64,000 bases of DNA from Aestuariibius violaceus. GTDB lineage: Bacteria; Pseudomonadota; Alphaproteobacteria; Rhodobacterales; Rhodobacteraceae. The notes beneath the pieces are model-generated. The model was not told the origin of the DNA. It saw only the letters and a list, made by a program, of their open reading frames with translations, and searched no databases. Each line of letters starts with the position of its first letter. The first letter of the stretch is position 1. This document shows, in pieces, positions 33,684-42,744 of the stretch. The DNA lies in assembly GCF_040779325.2 (NCBI RefSeq), contig NZ_JBFONT020000001.1, positions 496,001 through 560,000 on the forward strand, read 5' to 3'. Both the position numbers and the translations under genes were made by a program.

Positions 33684-34756
33684 TTCAGCTTCTTCTTGCT
33701 TAGCCGGTCGGCAAACCGGATCGCCGCCGCCACAGCCCTGTAGTGATCCGGGTGGATCTGATCTCCCACCTCGACGCTTGCGTGAAGTGCACGGGCGGTC
33801 GGCGGATCACTATGGATCGGCACTCCGGCCTCTGCAGCGATCTGGCGGATCTGCAGCGCGATCTCATCAACACCTTTGGCCAGGCAAACCGGCGCGCTGC
33901 CAGGGTTGCGGTCCCATCCCAGGGCGACGGCAAAATGCGTCGGGTTCACAACGATGACATCGGCTTTCGGCACCTCCGCCCGAATGTTCCGTGCCGCGAT
34001 CTCCTGCGCCTTCTGGCGGCGTTTCTGCTTCATCGCGGGATCACCCTCGGTCGTCTTGAACTCGTCCATCAACTCCTTCCGCGTCATCCGGTGCTTGCGC
34101 AGATGCTCCGCCCGCTGAAACAGCAGATCAAGAGCGCCAAAAACGGCCGCAATCACAAGAACCACGACCAGAAACCGGATCAGCATCGTCCCGAGAAACG
34201 CGGCGGCGAGCGGCGGATCGAGTGTCGCAACCGACAGAAGCTCGGCCCTGTACCGAATGAACACGGCAGCCAGGACACCTGATATGAGAACAAGTTTCAG
34301 AAAGCTCTTCAAAAACTCGAAAAGACCGGACCGCCCGAACTTGTTCTTCGCATTCTGGATCGGAGAGATCCGCGACAGCTTGGGCGTGAGCTTCGTCGGT
34401 GCAAAGATCAGCGCGCGCTGCCCGATCACACAAAGCAGCGCGCAAATCGCCGGGATCAAAACCCATGGCGCCGTGCCGATAAAGGCAGCCCAGATCAGCC
34501 CGCCCGCGATCGCTGTGCCTGCGCCATCGAAGAACAGCCGCGGCAACGCATCCGCCTGATCGAGCGGAATGGCGAGCGCGGTGCCCAGCTGTATTGTCGC
34601 ACCGCCGCCCATCGCAAGGGCCGCGAGCAAAAGCCCGCCATAGGCGGCAGCCGTGATCAGATCATTCGATCGCGGCACTTCCCCCTTCCTGCGCGCATCG
34701 TCGAGCTTCTTCTGGGACGGTTCGTGTTCCTTTTCGCCCTCGTCCTGACCACTCAT
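33680..34756 (-). CDS. flhB: Flagellar export switch protein FlhB
   Basis: A 358-residue export-gate component: four membrane helices followed by a cytoplasmic domain that cleaves itself at N271-P-T-H274 (VVNPTHFAVAL), switching export from hook to filament subunits. The N-terminal EHEPSQKKLDDARRKGEVPRS is the family signature. It overlaps fliR upstream and the coiled-coil gene downstream, each by 4 bases. Confidence 0.97.
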   Translation of the reverse strand: MSGQDEGEKEHEPSQKKLDDARRKGEVPRSNDLITAAAYGGLLLAALAMGGGATIQLGTALAIPLDQADALPRLFFDGAGTAIAGGLIWAAFIGTAPWVLIPAICALLCVIGQRALIFAPTKLTPKLSRISPIQNAKNKFGRSGLFEFLKSFLKLVLISGVLAAVFIRYRAELLSVATLDPPLAAAFLGTMLIRFLVVVLVIAAVFGALDLLFQRAEHLRKHRMTRKELMDEFKTTEGDPAMKQKRRQKAQEIAARNIRAEVPKADVIVVNPTHFAVALGWDRNPGSAPVCLAKGVDEIALQIRQIAAEAGVPIHSDPPTARALHASVEVGDQIHPDHYRAVAAAIRFADRLSKKKLK

Positions 34757-35526
34757 CGCGGCATCGCCCCAGGCTCCGAAAGAAACCGCATCAGCGCGTC
34801 ACTCCACAAGGCCAGTCCGAACGGCAGCGTCAAGAAGAGGAGAAAGAGCCCGCCAGCGGTGATTGCCGGGGCGCCCACAAACGTCACCATCAGCTGTGGC
34901 ATCGCGCGATTGATGACGCCAAGCGCCACGTTGTAGAGCGTCGACACAATAAGGAACGGCGCGGCGAGCGAGAAGGCGAGCGCGAAGCTTTCCGCCACAT
35001 GGGCGACGCCCACTAACGAGACAGTTCGCGGGTCGGGAAGCTGCCCGGCGGGCATCAGGTCATAGGTGCTGATCATAGTCGTCGCCAACGCGACATGCAG
35101 ATCCATAATGGCCGCCAGAGCCAGGCCCGCGACGACCATCACGCTGGAGATCGCGGGCTGGGGCTCCATCCCCGCGGATCCGCCGAAGATCTGCGACAGC
35201 GATGTCGACTGGGCCGCGATCGCTCCAGCCATGGCAAGCGCATGAACGAACAGGCGGATCAGGATACCCCAGAAGAGGCCGATGACGACCTCTGCGCCCA
35301 AAGCCGCGGCCGCCCCCGCTACAAGCGGGGGGGGTTGGGACACGACCGCCGGCGCTACGACCAAAGTGAAAGCGAGTGTTAGCACCAGGCGGACCCGAAC
35401 AGGCACAGACCGTTCGCCGAAGACCGGGAGCATCGCCATCATCGCCCCAATCCGCAGAAAGACGGCGAAGCCCGCCACGATCATGGCGCGGATATCCTCG
35501 ATCAGCGGCGTCAGATCTGCGATCAC
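34753..35526 (-). CDS. fliR: Flagellar export gate protein FliR
   Basis: A 257-residue inner-membrane export-gate subunit with about six hydrophobic segments. MLPVFGERSVPVRVRLVLTLAFTLVVAP and the ending LPFGLALWSDALMRFL fit FliR. In the assembled gate it forms one unit with five FliP and four FliQ. ATGA overlaps couple it to flhA and flhB, so the three gate genes are translated together. Confidence 0.95.
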   Translation of the reverse strand: MIADLTPLIEDIRAMIVAGFAVFLRIGAMMAMLPVFGERSVPVRVRLVLTLAFTLVVAPAVVSQPPPLVAGAAAALGAEVVIGLFWGILIRLFVHALAMAGAIAAQSTSLSQIFGGSAGMEPQPAISSVMVVAGLALAAIMDLHVALATTMISTYDLMPAGQLPDPRTVSLVGVAHVAESFALAFSLAAPFLIVSTLYNVALGVINRAMPQLMVTFVGAPAITAGGLFLLFLTLPFGLALWSDALMRFLSEPGAMPR

Positions 35527-37607
35527 GCAGGTACCAGACCGACGAGCGACGGACGGGCATCGACCCCGATTTCCTCGAACGAGAGAACGGGATTGGGGAT
35601 GCCCTTTGCCGTCATGACGGCACGCAGGAACCGTCGGCGGCGGCTGGAGGTCACGATGGCAGGGAAAATCCCTGCCTCCGACGCCTCGGCGATCCGCTCC
35701 GCAATCGCACTGGCCAGACGGTTGAAGTCATCGGGTGGCAGGGCGATATCGGTGGCGCCGCGATCGCTCGTGACCTGATAGGTGGCGAACGTGTCTTCCC
35801 ATTCGGGCGCCAGCTGAACCAGCGGGATTGTCCCATCGGCCCGGCGCATCTCGGCGACAAGCTGAAACCCCATCCGTTGCCGCACATGTTCGGCAACGCC
35901 CTCGGCCGAGCTGTGCAGAAGCCGCCCCTCCGCCGCCGCCTCTATGATGAGAGGGAGGTTGCGGATCGACACCTTCTCTTCCAGCAGAAGACGCAGGACC
36001 GACAGCAGAATATCGACGCTCAGCCGGTCAGGGATCACCTCGTCAAGCATCCGCTGGTTGGCCTCTGCTCGCTCACCGTCGGTGAGGCGCGTCATCTCAT
36101 CAAGCAGGCGGCGCAAGGATTTTAGCGTCAGAAGCCGGGCGAAGTTCTGCTTGATCACCTCAAGAAGGTGCGTCGCAAGGATTTCCGGTGGCAGAACCGT
36201 GGTGAGCCCGGCAATCTCCACGATCTCCTGGTCATCCGCCGCGATCCATCGGGCAGGCGCCCCATAGACCGGCTCCTTCGTGTCCTCGCCCGGGGCGGGC
36301 ACCTCTTCCGCTGCCGATGCCAGTGCCAGAACGCGGTCGGGTCGCAGCTCCGCTCGGGCCTGCTCCACCCCCTGAATGCGAATGATGTAATGGCGTGGTG
36401 GCAGCGACGGCTCATCCGTCAGCCGGATCTCAGGCAGAAGCATGCCGTATCGCGTCGCCACATGGGTGCGCATATTGGCGATCCGCGCGTCAAGCCCGGT
36501 CCCGGGGTCAAGTACCATGCTGACAAGGTCAGGCGCGAACTCCACATGGATATCGTCGATGTCGAGCACATCGGCCATCCGGGGTTTGGCCGCCGTCAGT
36601 TCCGCCTCGTCCTGCGCCTTAGGTTCGGCTTCGGCCGTGTCCCGCCGCGCAGCAAGGAATGCGCAAACGCCGAGGACGACAGCGCCCAGCAGAAACGGCC
36701 CGACGGGCAGGCCGGGCACAAAACCGAACAACGCCATCAAGACCGCCACCGTCGCAAGGGCGGCGGGATGACGGCCAAGCTGAGAGACGATGGCAAGATC
36801 CGTCGCACCGCTGGCCCCGCCGCGCGCAAGTAGCAGAGCCGACGCGATCGAGATGATCACGGCGGGGATCTGTGACACCAGGCCATCGCCGATGGTAAGG
36901 ATCGTGTAGGTTTCGAACGCCCGGCCGATCGGCATCTGGTGGACCAGCGTGCCGATCAGAAGCCCGACAACAAGGTTGAGAAGCGTGATGAGGAGCCCCG
37001 CAATCGCGTCGCCCTTCACGAATTTCGATGCACCATCGAGCGAACCGAAGAAGGTCGTCTCGGCCAGTTCGCGCTCCCGACGCTCGCGGGCTTCCTCGTG
37101 GGTGATGGCACCGGCCGACATGTCGCTGTCGATGGCAAGCTGGCGCCCGGGCATGCCATCTAGGGCAAAGCGGGCGCCGACCTCGGCCATCCGCGTTGCA
37201 CCCTTGTTGATCACGACGAAGTTCACGATCAGCAGGACGCCGAAGATCACGAGCCCCATGAAGACCGAACCGCTGATCACGAACATCGCGAACCCTTCGA
37301 TCACATTGCCCGCCGCCTGGGTGCCCGTATGTCCCTCGCCGATGATGAGCTTCGTTGACGAGACGTTCAGCGACAGCCGAAGCATCAGCGAGGCAAGCAG
37401 AATTGTCGGAAAGGCCGAGAAATCGAGGGGCCGTTCGATAAAAAGCGTGACCGTGAAGATCAGGATCGCGAGGGCAAAGCTGGCCGCGAGCCCGATATCG
37501 AGAATCCATGCCGGCATCGGCAGGATCATCATGGCGATCACCGCCATAAGCGCGAGCGCCAGAAGCGTCGTCGGGCGGAACAAGGTTGCAGACCATGTCG
37601 GGGTCAT
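35523..37607 (-). CDS. flhA: Flagellar export gate protein FlhA
   Basis: A 694-residue, eight-helix export-gate protein with a large cytoplasmic ring domain that docks substrates and chaperones. The family signature spans about 137-166 (ATRMAEVGARFALDGMPGRQ then LAIDSDMSAGAI). Proton-linked residues in the membrane half and the linker rich in acidic residues (about 330-350) look normal. It overlaps the sltF-like gene by 4 bases upstream and fliR by 4 bases downstream. Confidence 0.97.
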   Translation of the reverse strand: MTPTWSATLFRPTTLLALALMAVIAMMILPMPAWILDIGLAASFALAILIFTVTLFIERPLDFSAFPTILLASLMLRLSLNVSSTKLIIGEGHTGTQAAGNVIEGFAMFVISGSVFMGLVIFGVLLIVNFVVINKGATRMAEVGARFALDGMPGRQLAIDSDMSAGAITHEEARERRERELAETTFFGSLDGASKFVKGDAIAGLLITLLNLVVGLLIGTLVHQMPIGRAFETYTILTIGDGLVSQIPAVIISIASALLLARGGASGATDLAIVSQLGRHPAALATVAVLMALFGFVPGLPVGPFLLGAVVLGVCAFLAARRDTAEAEPKAQDEAELTAAKPRMADVLDIDDIHVEFAPDLVSMVLDPGTGLDARIANMRTHVATRYGMLLPEIRLTDEPSLPPRHYIIRIQGVEQARAELRPDRVLALASAAEEVPAPGEDTKEPVYGAPARWIAADDQEIVEIAGLTTVLPPEILATHLLEVIKQNFARLLTLKSLRRLLDEMTRLTDGERAEANQRMLDEVIPDRLSVDILLSVLRLLLEEKVSIRNLPLIIEAAAEGRLLHSSAEGVAEHVRQRMGFQLVAEMRRADGTIPLVQLAPEWEDTFATYQVTSDRGATDIALPPDDFNRLASAIAERIAEASEAGIFPAIVTSSRRRRFLRAVMTAKGIPNPVLSFEEIGVDARPSLVGLVPA

Positions 37608-38320
37608 CCGCGATCGCGCCCGATATGGAATAGCGACCCGGGCGAGGCAGGGCGCCCGCCGCCCCTGAGCAGCGGAAAGGTGTTTGTGCGCTGGGGCCGG
37701 ACCGGACTCGGCGGCGGCTCATCCACCCTCTGCGCAAGGCGGGCGTAGTGACTATCAAATCTGGCGCGATAGGCATTCGCGATGCGGTCGGTTCTCGAAT
37801 GATAGGCGCCGGCCGCTTTCGACCAGCTGCCGGTCTCCACATAGAGGTCGCGCAGAAATCGGGCGGCATAGGCCGCATTCCTGGCAGGATCGAACATCTC
37901 GTCGATTGAGGTGAAATGGCGGCCGTGCCAGCGGTAGTTGATCTGGAAACAGCCGGTATCGAAGCTCTGTTGCCCTTCGGCGAGGGTGCGGTTGGCAAAG
38001 CTGGCCGCCTCTGCACGCGTCGAGAACCAGTGGCCGCGATCCCCCGTATTCACGGTCCAGGGCCACGGCGCGAACCGCCCGTCCTGGGTTCGTCCCGTCT
38101 CTGTCAGAGCGACGGCGAGCAAAACAGGCAAAGGCACATTCTCTGTCCGGGAGGCGGTTGCTGCGGCCACCTCGCAGACGCCGCTTGGCTCGAACGGGGC
38201 CGCACTTGCTGAAGTACCGGTGAAGAAACAGATGGCCTGAAACACCGCCAACCAAAGCAGGCAACTAAGGCTTCCCCTTGCAGGGCGTTTGGCCATTCTG
38301 ACACCCGTTTTCTGCGACAT
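37604..38320 (-). CDS. Flagellar lytic transglycosylase, SltF-like
   Basis: A 238-residue periplasmic protein with an N-terminal signal/anchor (about 18-41) and a transglycosylase (SLT) domain. The catalytic glutamate is Glu74 in ALTETG, followed by FDTGCFQINYRWHG (120-133) and AGAYHSRT. Its overlap with flhA and position within a flagellar operon suggest it opens peptidoglycan for rod assembly, as SltF does in Rhodobacter sphaeroides. The C-terminal tail is proline/arginine-rich and low in complexity. The ATG at 38320 has GGGAGG upstream. Confidence 0.8.
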   Translation of the reverse strand: MSQKTGVRMAKRPARGSLSCLLWLAVFQAICFFTGTSASAAPFEPSGVCEVAAATASRTENVPLPVLLAVALTETGRTQDGRFAPWPWTVNTGDRGHWFSTRAEAASFANRTLAEGQQSFDTGCFQINYRWHGRHFTSIDEMFDPARNAAYAARFLRDLYVETGSWSKAAGAYHSRTDRIANAYRARFDSHYARLAQRVDEPPPSPVRPQRTNTFPLLRGGGRPASPGSLFHIGRDRG

Positions 38321-38357
38321 GCGCCTCCCGGTCTAGCGGGTGGTGGTTTGCAAATGG

Positions 38358-40352
38358 TTAGCGCGACAGCGATCCTTCGCCGTCCAGCTCGGCCTCGTCG
38401 GCAAGAAGGGCGCCGATCGCGCCGCGCAGCTCGGTTGACCGATCGATCATCTCTCGCCGTTCCGCCAGCGGGCCGGCGGACGATGGTGGCATCGGCGCGT
38501 TGGACAGTATGACAACCGGCGTCTCTTCGATGACCCGAGCCTGCGGAAGCTCTTTCGATGCGGCCGCAAACGGCTCGGATCCTCGCAGGCTTTGAGCCAT
38601 GTCGGGCAGGCGCATGTTATCCAGCCGGTCGGCAGCCGCCGTCTTGGCCGGAACGGACAGGGCCCGCGCATCGATCTCGGAGACCAGACGCAGGAAGGTG
38701 CCGTCAGACGCAACTTCTGTTGCCGCCAAGACCGCGCGAGAGGTCAGGTCCCGTCGCCGGTTGATGCCGGTCACGCGATCTTCCGCGGTATCGACTGCGG
38801 CGCGGTATTCCCGGCGAGAGATCCGTGCGTCGACAAGTGCCTCGGCCAGCGCAAGGCCGTCCGGCCCGCCCCGGTGTTCACGGTAGAGCGCTTCGGCCAG
38901 GGTCACGAGGTCTTCCGCCACCTCGCTTCCGCCCGAGATCTCAAGGGCGATAAGCGATGTCAGCGCCTCCGGCGTCACCCGTACGCTCGTATCCGCCAGG
39001 TCTTCCAATGCAGCGCGGCCGGCAGCTTCCTGACCCGAGGCGCTATCGATCCGCGCCTGAAGGATCGTCTCGTCATGCAGCACGGATTGGGAAAAGCGCA
39101 GAATGATATCGGCGAGTTCCGGGTCCCCGCCATCGAGTATGCGTTGGGCAAGCAATGCGCCGATCCGCGGCCGCAGACCCTCTGGGATCGCCAAAAGGCT
39201 GGCCTGGACCGCCTCGACATCGAACCCCGGCCGCCCCGGGGCCGTCGCTCCGGCGAGCACCGCCCAAACCGCCAGCGGACCATCGCATCCGGCAAAGCCA
39301 TCCCGCGGCACCGTAAGGCGCTCTTCATCCAGGATTGCCGCGATCGCTTCAACCGCGCGCCAGCCATCCGCGCCATCGCCATAATCGCGCGCAACCGCTC
39401 GCGCCTCGTGGCCGAAACCGAAGGAGAGGTAGGCGCGCGCCAGATCCAGAGCGGCCCCTGTATCCAGCCTGTCGAACTCTCCAAACAACTTCGCGCGCTC
39501 GTTGGCGAGGCGTTCGTGAAGCGGGGCATCTGTTGTCCAGGCGGCAAGATCAAACAGAGCGGCATCAAAGCAGCCCGACTCGGCCGCCGCGTTGGGGCCG
39601 CGATGCGGCCGCGCCTTCTCGATAGCCGTCTGCGATCGAAGAAGGATATGGTCCGACCCAAGCCCGGATAGCGGATCCAGGGGATCGGGCGGAAGCTCTG
39701 CGACGAGCGCGGGATCGTCGTCCTGCGGAGGCTGCATGTCCTCCGGATTGGCGAGATCCAAGAGGCCTTCGGACGCGGCCCGGGACAAGCTGTCGAGCAA
39801 CGCCTCCCGCGCCGCCGTCACCCGGTCCGGCGGAGGAGCCATCACCTCCGCCACATCACCCTCGGCAACATCACCCTCCGGAGAAGAAATGGAAGGGCGC
39901 TGGGGCAACGGCGTTAGCCGATCGTCACTGAGAAGAGGCAGCGCCACCGATCCCTCGGCAGTCCTAGCGGCCGGGGTCCCGGCCGGGCGCCGCCGCCCGG
40001 TTTCCCGGTCGCGAATGTCGACGACGAGCGAGCGCCCCTGAAACGTCTCTGCCTCTGCAGGACAGTCACAGGCCAGGACAAGCTCGATCCGGCCGTTGCC
40101 CGCATCGACCACGTCAGTCAGCCGTTCCCGCGGGATACGCTCGAACAAGCCGTCGAGGTCGAACACCGCACCCGAGCCATAGTCGAGCGCATAGCCCCTC
40201 TCCGTGGGTTCAAAAAGCCAATCGGTCCCGTCGGGAAGATCGAAGACCAGCCGGGTGAACCCGATATGTTCACCCGCGCGCGCATCAATCGTCTGCGCGG
40301 AAAGCGTCACACCCCAAAGCGACAGGCAAAGCACGAGGAAAACTCGTATCAC
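38358..40352 (-). CDS. Periplasmic helical-repeat protein downstream of motA
   Basis: A 664-residue protein I do not recognise by name. It has a signal peptide (MIRVFLVLCLSLWGVTLSAQ), an N-terminal beta region (GFTRLVFDLPDGTDW, then SLVVDIRD at about 125) that recalls AMIN-type domains, an acidic, proline-rich linker with a short duplication (GDVAEGDVAE at about 160-169), and a long C-terminal part made of helical, TPR-like repeats (GAALDLARAYLSFGFGHEA, AEALVDARISRREYRAAVD). It overlaps motA by 4 bases and sits in the operon with motE. Its periplasmic location, size and neighbours suggest a stator-associated role like MotC of Sinorhizobium; this is inference. Confidence 0.55.
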   Translation of the reverse strand: MIRVFLVLCLSLWGVTLSAQTIDARAGEHIGFTRLVFDLPDGTDWLFEPTERGYALDYGSGAVFDLDGLFERIPRERLTDVVDAGNGRIELVLACDCPAEAETFQGRSLVVDIRDRETGRRRPAGTPAARTAEGSVALPLLSDDRLTPLPQRPSISSPEGDVAEGDVAEVMAPPPDRVTAAREALLDSLSRAASEGLLDLANPEDMQPPQDDDPALVAELPPDPLDPLSGLGSDHILLRSQTAIEKARPHRGPNAAAESGCFDAALFDLAAWTTDAPLHERLANERAKLFGEFDRLDTGAALDLARAYLSFGFGHEARAVARDYGDGADGWRAVEAIAAILDEERLTVPRDGFAGCDGPLAVWAVLAGATAPGRPGFDVEAVQASLLAIPEGLRPRIGALLAQRILDGGDPELADIILRFSQSVLHDETILQARIDSASGQEAAGRAALEDLADTSVRVTPEALTSLIALEISGGSEVAEDLVTLAEALYREHRGGPDGLALAEALVDARISRREYRAAVDTAEDRVTGINRRRDLTSRAVLAATEVASDGTFLRLVSEIDARALSVPAKTAAADRLDNMRLPDMAQSLRGSEPFAAASKELPQARVIEETPVVILSNAPMPPSSAGPLAERREMIDRSTELRGAIGALLADEAELDGEGSLSR

Positions 40353-41218
40353 GCGGCCTCCTTCCGCACGGATTTCAGCGCATCCTCAAGTTCGCCATAG
40401 CTCGGGCGCTTATGGCTTGGCGTGTTTTGGCGCCCGACTTCGATGCAGATATTCGTCGGATGCTCGTGCAGGTTGGCGATCAGCACCTCGCGGATCAGCT
40501 GATAGAAATGCGCGTCTTCCTCGACGATCATCTTCACCTTTGTCGCGAAAGGCCCGAAGAACCCGTAGGCGAGGAACACCCCCAGAAAGGTACCGACCAA
40601 GGCGCCGCCGATCATCTTGCCGAGGATTTCCGGCGGCTGGTCGATGGACCCCATAGTCTTGATCACGCCAAGCACGGCGGCGACGATCCCCAACGCGGGC
40701 AGCCCGTCAGCAATCGTCTGAAGCGCATGGCTGGAATGCAGCCGGTGATGCAGACCCGCTTCCAACCGGTTCTCGAGGATTTCCTCTACCTGGTGAGGAT
40801 CGTCGTAGTTCATCGAGGCCGACCGCAAGGTGTCGCAGATCATCGCTACGGCCTCGTCGTCGGCCAGAATACGGGGATAGCGCCCGAAAACGTCGGACGT
40901 GTCGGGTGTCTCGATATGTTCTTCCAGCGCGATCGCATTGGACCGGGCCAGTCGGATCAGTTCGAAGAGAAGGCAAAGCAGATCCCGGTAATCCTCAGGC
41001 TTCCAACGCGGGCCCTTGAAGACCTTCAGGATGTCCTTGGCCGTGTGCTTGATCCCGGCCGCATCGTTGCTGAGGACAAAGGCCCCGGTCGCGGCCCCGC
41101 CGATCATGATCATCTCGAAGGGCAGGGATTTCAGGATGATCCCCAGCTTACCGCCGGCCAGCAGATAGCCGCCGAACACCATCACAAAGACGATCACGAT
41201 GCCGATCATGCCGATCAT
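40349..41218 (-). CDS. motA: Flagellar stator protein MotA
   Basis: A 289-residue inner-membrane stator subunit with four helices (about 4-23, 32-52, 168-190 and 200-222), which with MotB couples ion flow to rotation. The cytoplasmic loop between helices 2 and 3 is large, and the pore segment LPALGIVAAVLGVIKTMGSI and GGALVGTFLGVFLAYGF are typical. I start at MIGMIGIVIVF (41218); an upstream codon at 41275 would add a polar leader. MotB is encoded 10 kb away at 51316-52125. The gap to motE upstream is 71 bases. Confidence 0.95.
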   Translation of the reverse strand: MIGMIGIVIVFVMVFGGYLLAGGKLGIILKSLPFEMIMIGGAATGAFVLSNDAAGIKHTAKDILKVFKGPRWKPEDYRDLLCLLFELIRLARSNAIALEEHIETPDTSDVFGRYPRILADDEAVAMICDTLRSASMNYDDPHQVEEILENRLEAGLHHRLHSSHALQTIADGLPALGIVAAVLGVIKTMGSIDQPPEILGKMIGGALVGTFLGVFLAYGFFGPFATKVKMIVEEDAHFYQLIREVLIANLHEHPTNICIEVGRQNTPSHKRPSYGELEDALKSVRKEAA

Positions 41219-41289
41219 GGCACAAGAACCCCCAAAGGCTGACTCGAAGCGAGCTTCGCAGACGGGCGTTAACAAACCCTCTCCAACGG

Positions 41290-41844
41290 CTATTCCGTTG
41301 GAACATTTGCGTTTCGCCCCGCCATGATGACGCTGATCGAATAGGCGCTTTGCGGCGTCAGGCGCGCCATGATCTCGGCCGCAGCCTCGGGGCGCATCCG
41401 TCCGAGAAATCCAGCCGAGAAATCGGGGGCCATCTCCTCGAAAAGCGCCGCCGCATCCTTTGGTTTCATGTTCTCGTAGACGCTTGTCAGCACCGTCAGA
41501 TCGTCCTGCGCCGCGTCTTCGGCCAGCGCGATCATCGCGGCCAGCGAGGTTTCGGCCTCTTCCAGGCGCACGAGCTCTGCCGCAATCTCGTCGCGCGCCG
41601 TCTGCAGCTCCACCGCGCGCCGTTCGACCTCGGCTTCGCGGGCCGCCACGGCATCCTCTCGTGCACGCAGCTCCGCCAAGATCACCGTCAGCTCTCCGTC
41701 CGGATCGCAGACCATCGCCTCCCCCGGGGCGGGCGCGTCGAGGCCTTTCGCGATCGCTGCCCCCGTATCTCCGCCCAGGCGAACGACCGCCGACAGGGCA
41801 AGCAACAAGGCAAGCGTGCCCAGGGTTCCGTTCCGGCGGCTCAC
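41290..41844 (-). CDS. motE: MotE-like periplasmic protein (MgtE_N domain)
   Basis: A 184-residue protein with an N-terminal signal/anchor (about 8-24), a long coiled coil (about 52-108, AREDAVAAREAEVERRAVEL and onwards) and a C-terminal MgtE-N-like domain (VYENMKPKDAAALFEEMAPDF, GFLGRMRPEAAAEIMARLTP). This is the architecture of MotE, the chaperone of the periplasmic motor protein MotC in Sinorhizobium meliloti. It overlaps the small membrane protein gene by 4 bases and precedes motA. Confidence 0.82.
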   Translation of the reverse strand: MSRRNGTLGTLALLLALSAVVRLGGDTGAAIAKGLDAPAPGEAMVCDPDGELTVILAELRAREDAVAAREAEVERRAVELQTARDEIAAELVRLEEAETSLAAMIALAEDAAQDDLTVLTSVYENMKPKDAAALFEEMAPDFSAGFLGRMRPEAAAEIMARLTPQSAYSISVIMAGRNANVPTE

Positions 41845-42167
41845 AGGGACCGCCGCCCGCGATCGGGTTTGTCGCGTGTGATGTCGGGCAGATCGTGCAA
41901 GGCGGCCAGCATCAGCTCAAGCCGCTGGGCCACGCCATCCGCCCGTTCGGTGAGTTCGGACAGGGTGGCAGAGGAGTCCTCCGCCGTCCTGCGCGCCTCG
42001 CCCAGGGTGCGGGTCATGTCGTCGACCTGCGCCGACAGGGCGGACACGGCGCCACCGACCCCGCCGCGCAGATCGTTGAACTTCGTCAATCGGCGCGACA
42101 GCACAAGGCAGTAGAACGCCGCGCCAAGCGATCCGGCGACGAGAAGGATATCGGCAATAACGGTCAT
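41841..42167 (-). CDS. Small membrane-anchored coiled-coil protein
   Basis: A 108-residue protein with one N-terminal membrane helix (about 4-23) and a long helical tail (SALSAQVDDMTRTLGEARRT, ERADGVAQRLELMLAAL) ending in a basic cluster. It resembles the unnamed membrane proteins that sit between fliL and motE in other alphaproteobacteria (possibly DUF6468). The function is unknown; position implies a motor or basal-body role. It overlaps motE by 4 bases and follows fliL by 12. Confidence 0.6.
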   Translation of the reverse strand: MTVIADILLVAGSLGAAFYCLVLSRRLTKFNDLRGGVGGAVSALSAQVDDMTRTLGEARRTAEDSSATLSELTERADGVAQRLELMLAALHDLPDITRDKPDRGRRSL

Positions 42168-42179
42168 GGCGGGCCCTCC

Positions 42180-42656
42180 TTAATCCAGCACGAATTCCGC
42201 GATCAGAACATCGCGGATCCGCCCTTCCCCGGCGACGACCCGCAGACGCCGCAGCATCTGGCCGCGCAGGGTGGTCAAGGCGGCCGGCTCCTGCAGCTCC
42301 GCGGGTTCGAGCGCCGACAGATAATCGTGCAGAACGTCGATCACGCGCGGCGACAGGGCCGCCACCTCTGCCTGATAATCGGGCGCAACCTCCAGATGGG
42401 CGCGGAACCGCAGATGCTTGTGCGGGCTCTGCGGCGGCAGCGAGATGATCAGCGGATCAAGCGCGACAAAGGCCGGCATATCGGGCATCGGCGCCCCGTG
42501 ATCCTCGACCTTCTCCTCCATCTCCGGCCCCATCAGGAGGCCGGACCACGCCGCATAGAATCCCCCACCGGCCCCGGCGAGCCCGGCGACGACGCCCAGC
42601 ACCAGCGGCATCTTGGATTTCTTCTGCGGCTCCGGCTCGGCGGCTTCGTCTGACAT
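42180..42656 (-). CDS. fliL: Flagellar basal-body protein FliL
   Basis: A 158-residue single-pass membrane protein: cytoplasmic charged N-terminus (residues 1-15), helix at about 16-38, then a periplasmic stomatin-like domain with PAFVALDPLIISLPPQSPHKHLRF and the conserved ending IRDVLIAEFVLD. FliL rings surround stator units and modulate torque. It is the first gene of a ten-gene minus-strand operon that diverges from fliF. A paralogue ends the flgB operon. Confidence 0.92.
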   Translation of the reverse strand: MSDEAAEPEPQKKSKMPLVLGVVAGLAGAGGGFYAAWSGLLMGPEMEEKVEDHGAPMPDMPAFVALDPLIISLPPQSPHKHLRFRAHLEVAPDYQAEVAALSPRVIDVLHDYLSALEPAELQEPAALTTLRGQMLRRLRVVAGEGRIRDVLIAEFVLD

Positions 42657-42704
42657 CCTGCACGTCCATTTTGTTCGGTCGCAGCAGTGATAGCCCGGTG
42701 AGAA

Positions 42705-42719
42705 CTAACCGATTGTTAA
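42705..42719 (+). promoter_or_regulatory. Candidate CtrA box between fliL and fliF
   Basis: CTAA-N7-TTAA, one mismatch from the CtrA consensus, lies midway between divergent fliL and fliF and could serve both operons. It is 26 bases before the fliF ATG. Confidence 0.5.
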
Positions 42720-42744
42720 GCCTGATGCGTCATTGACGAAAAAA

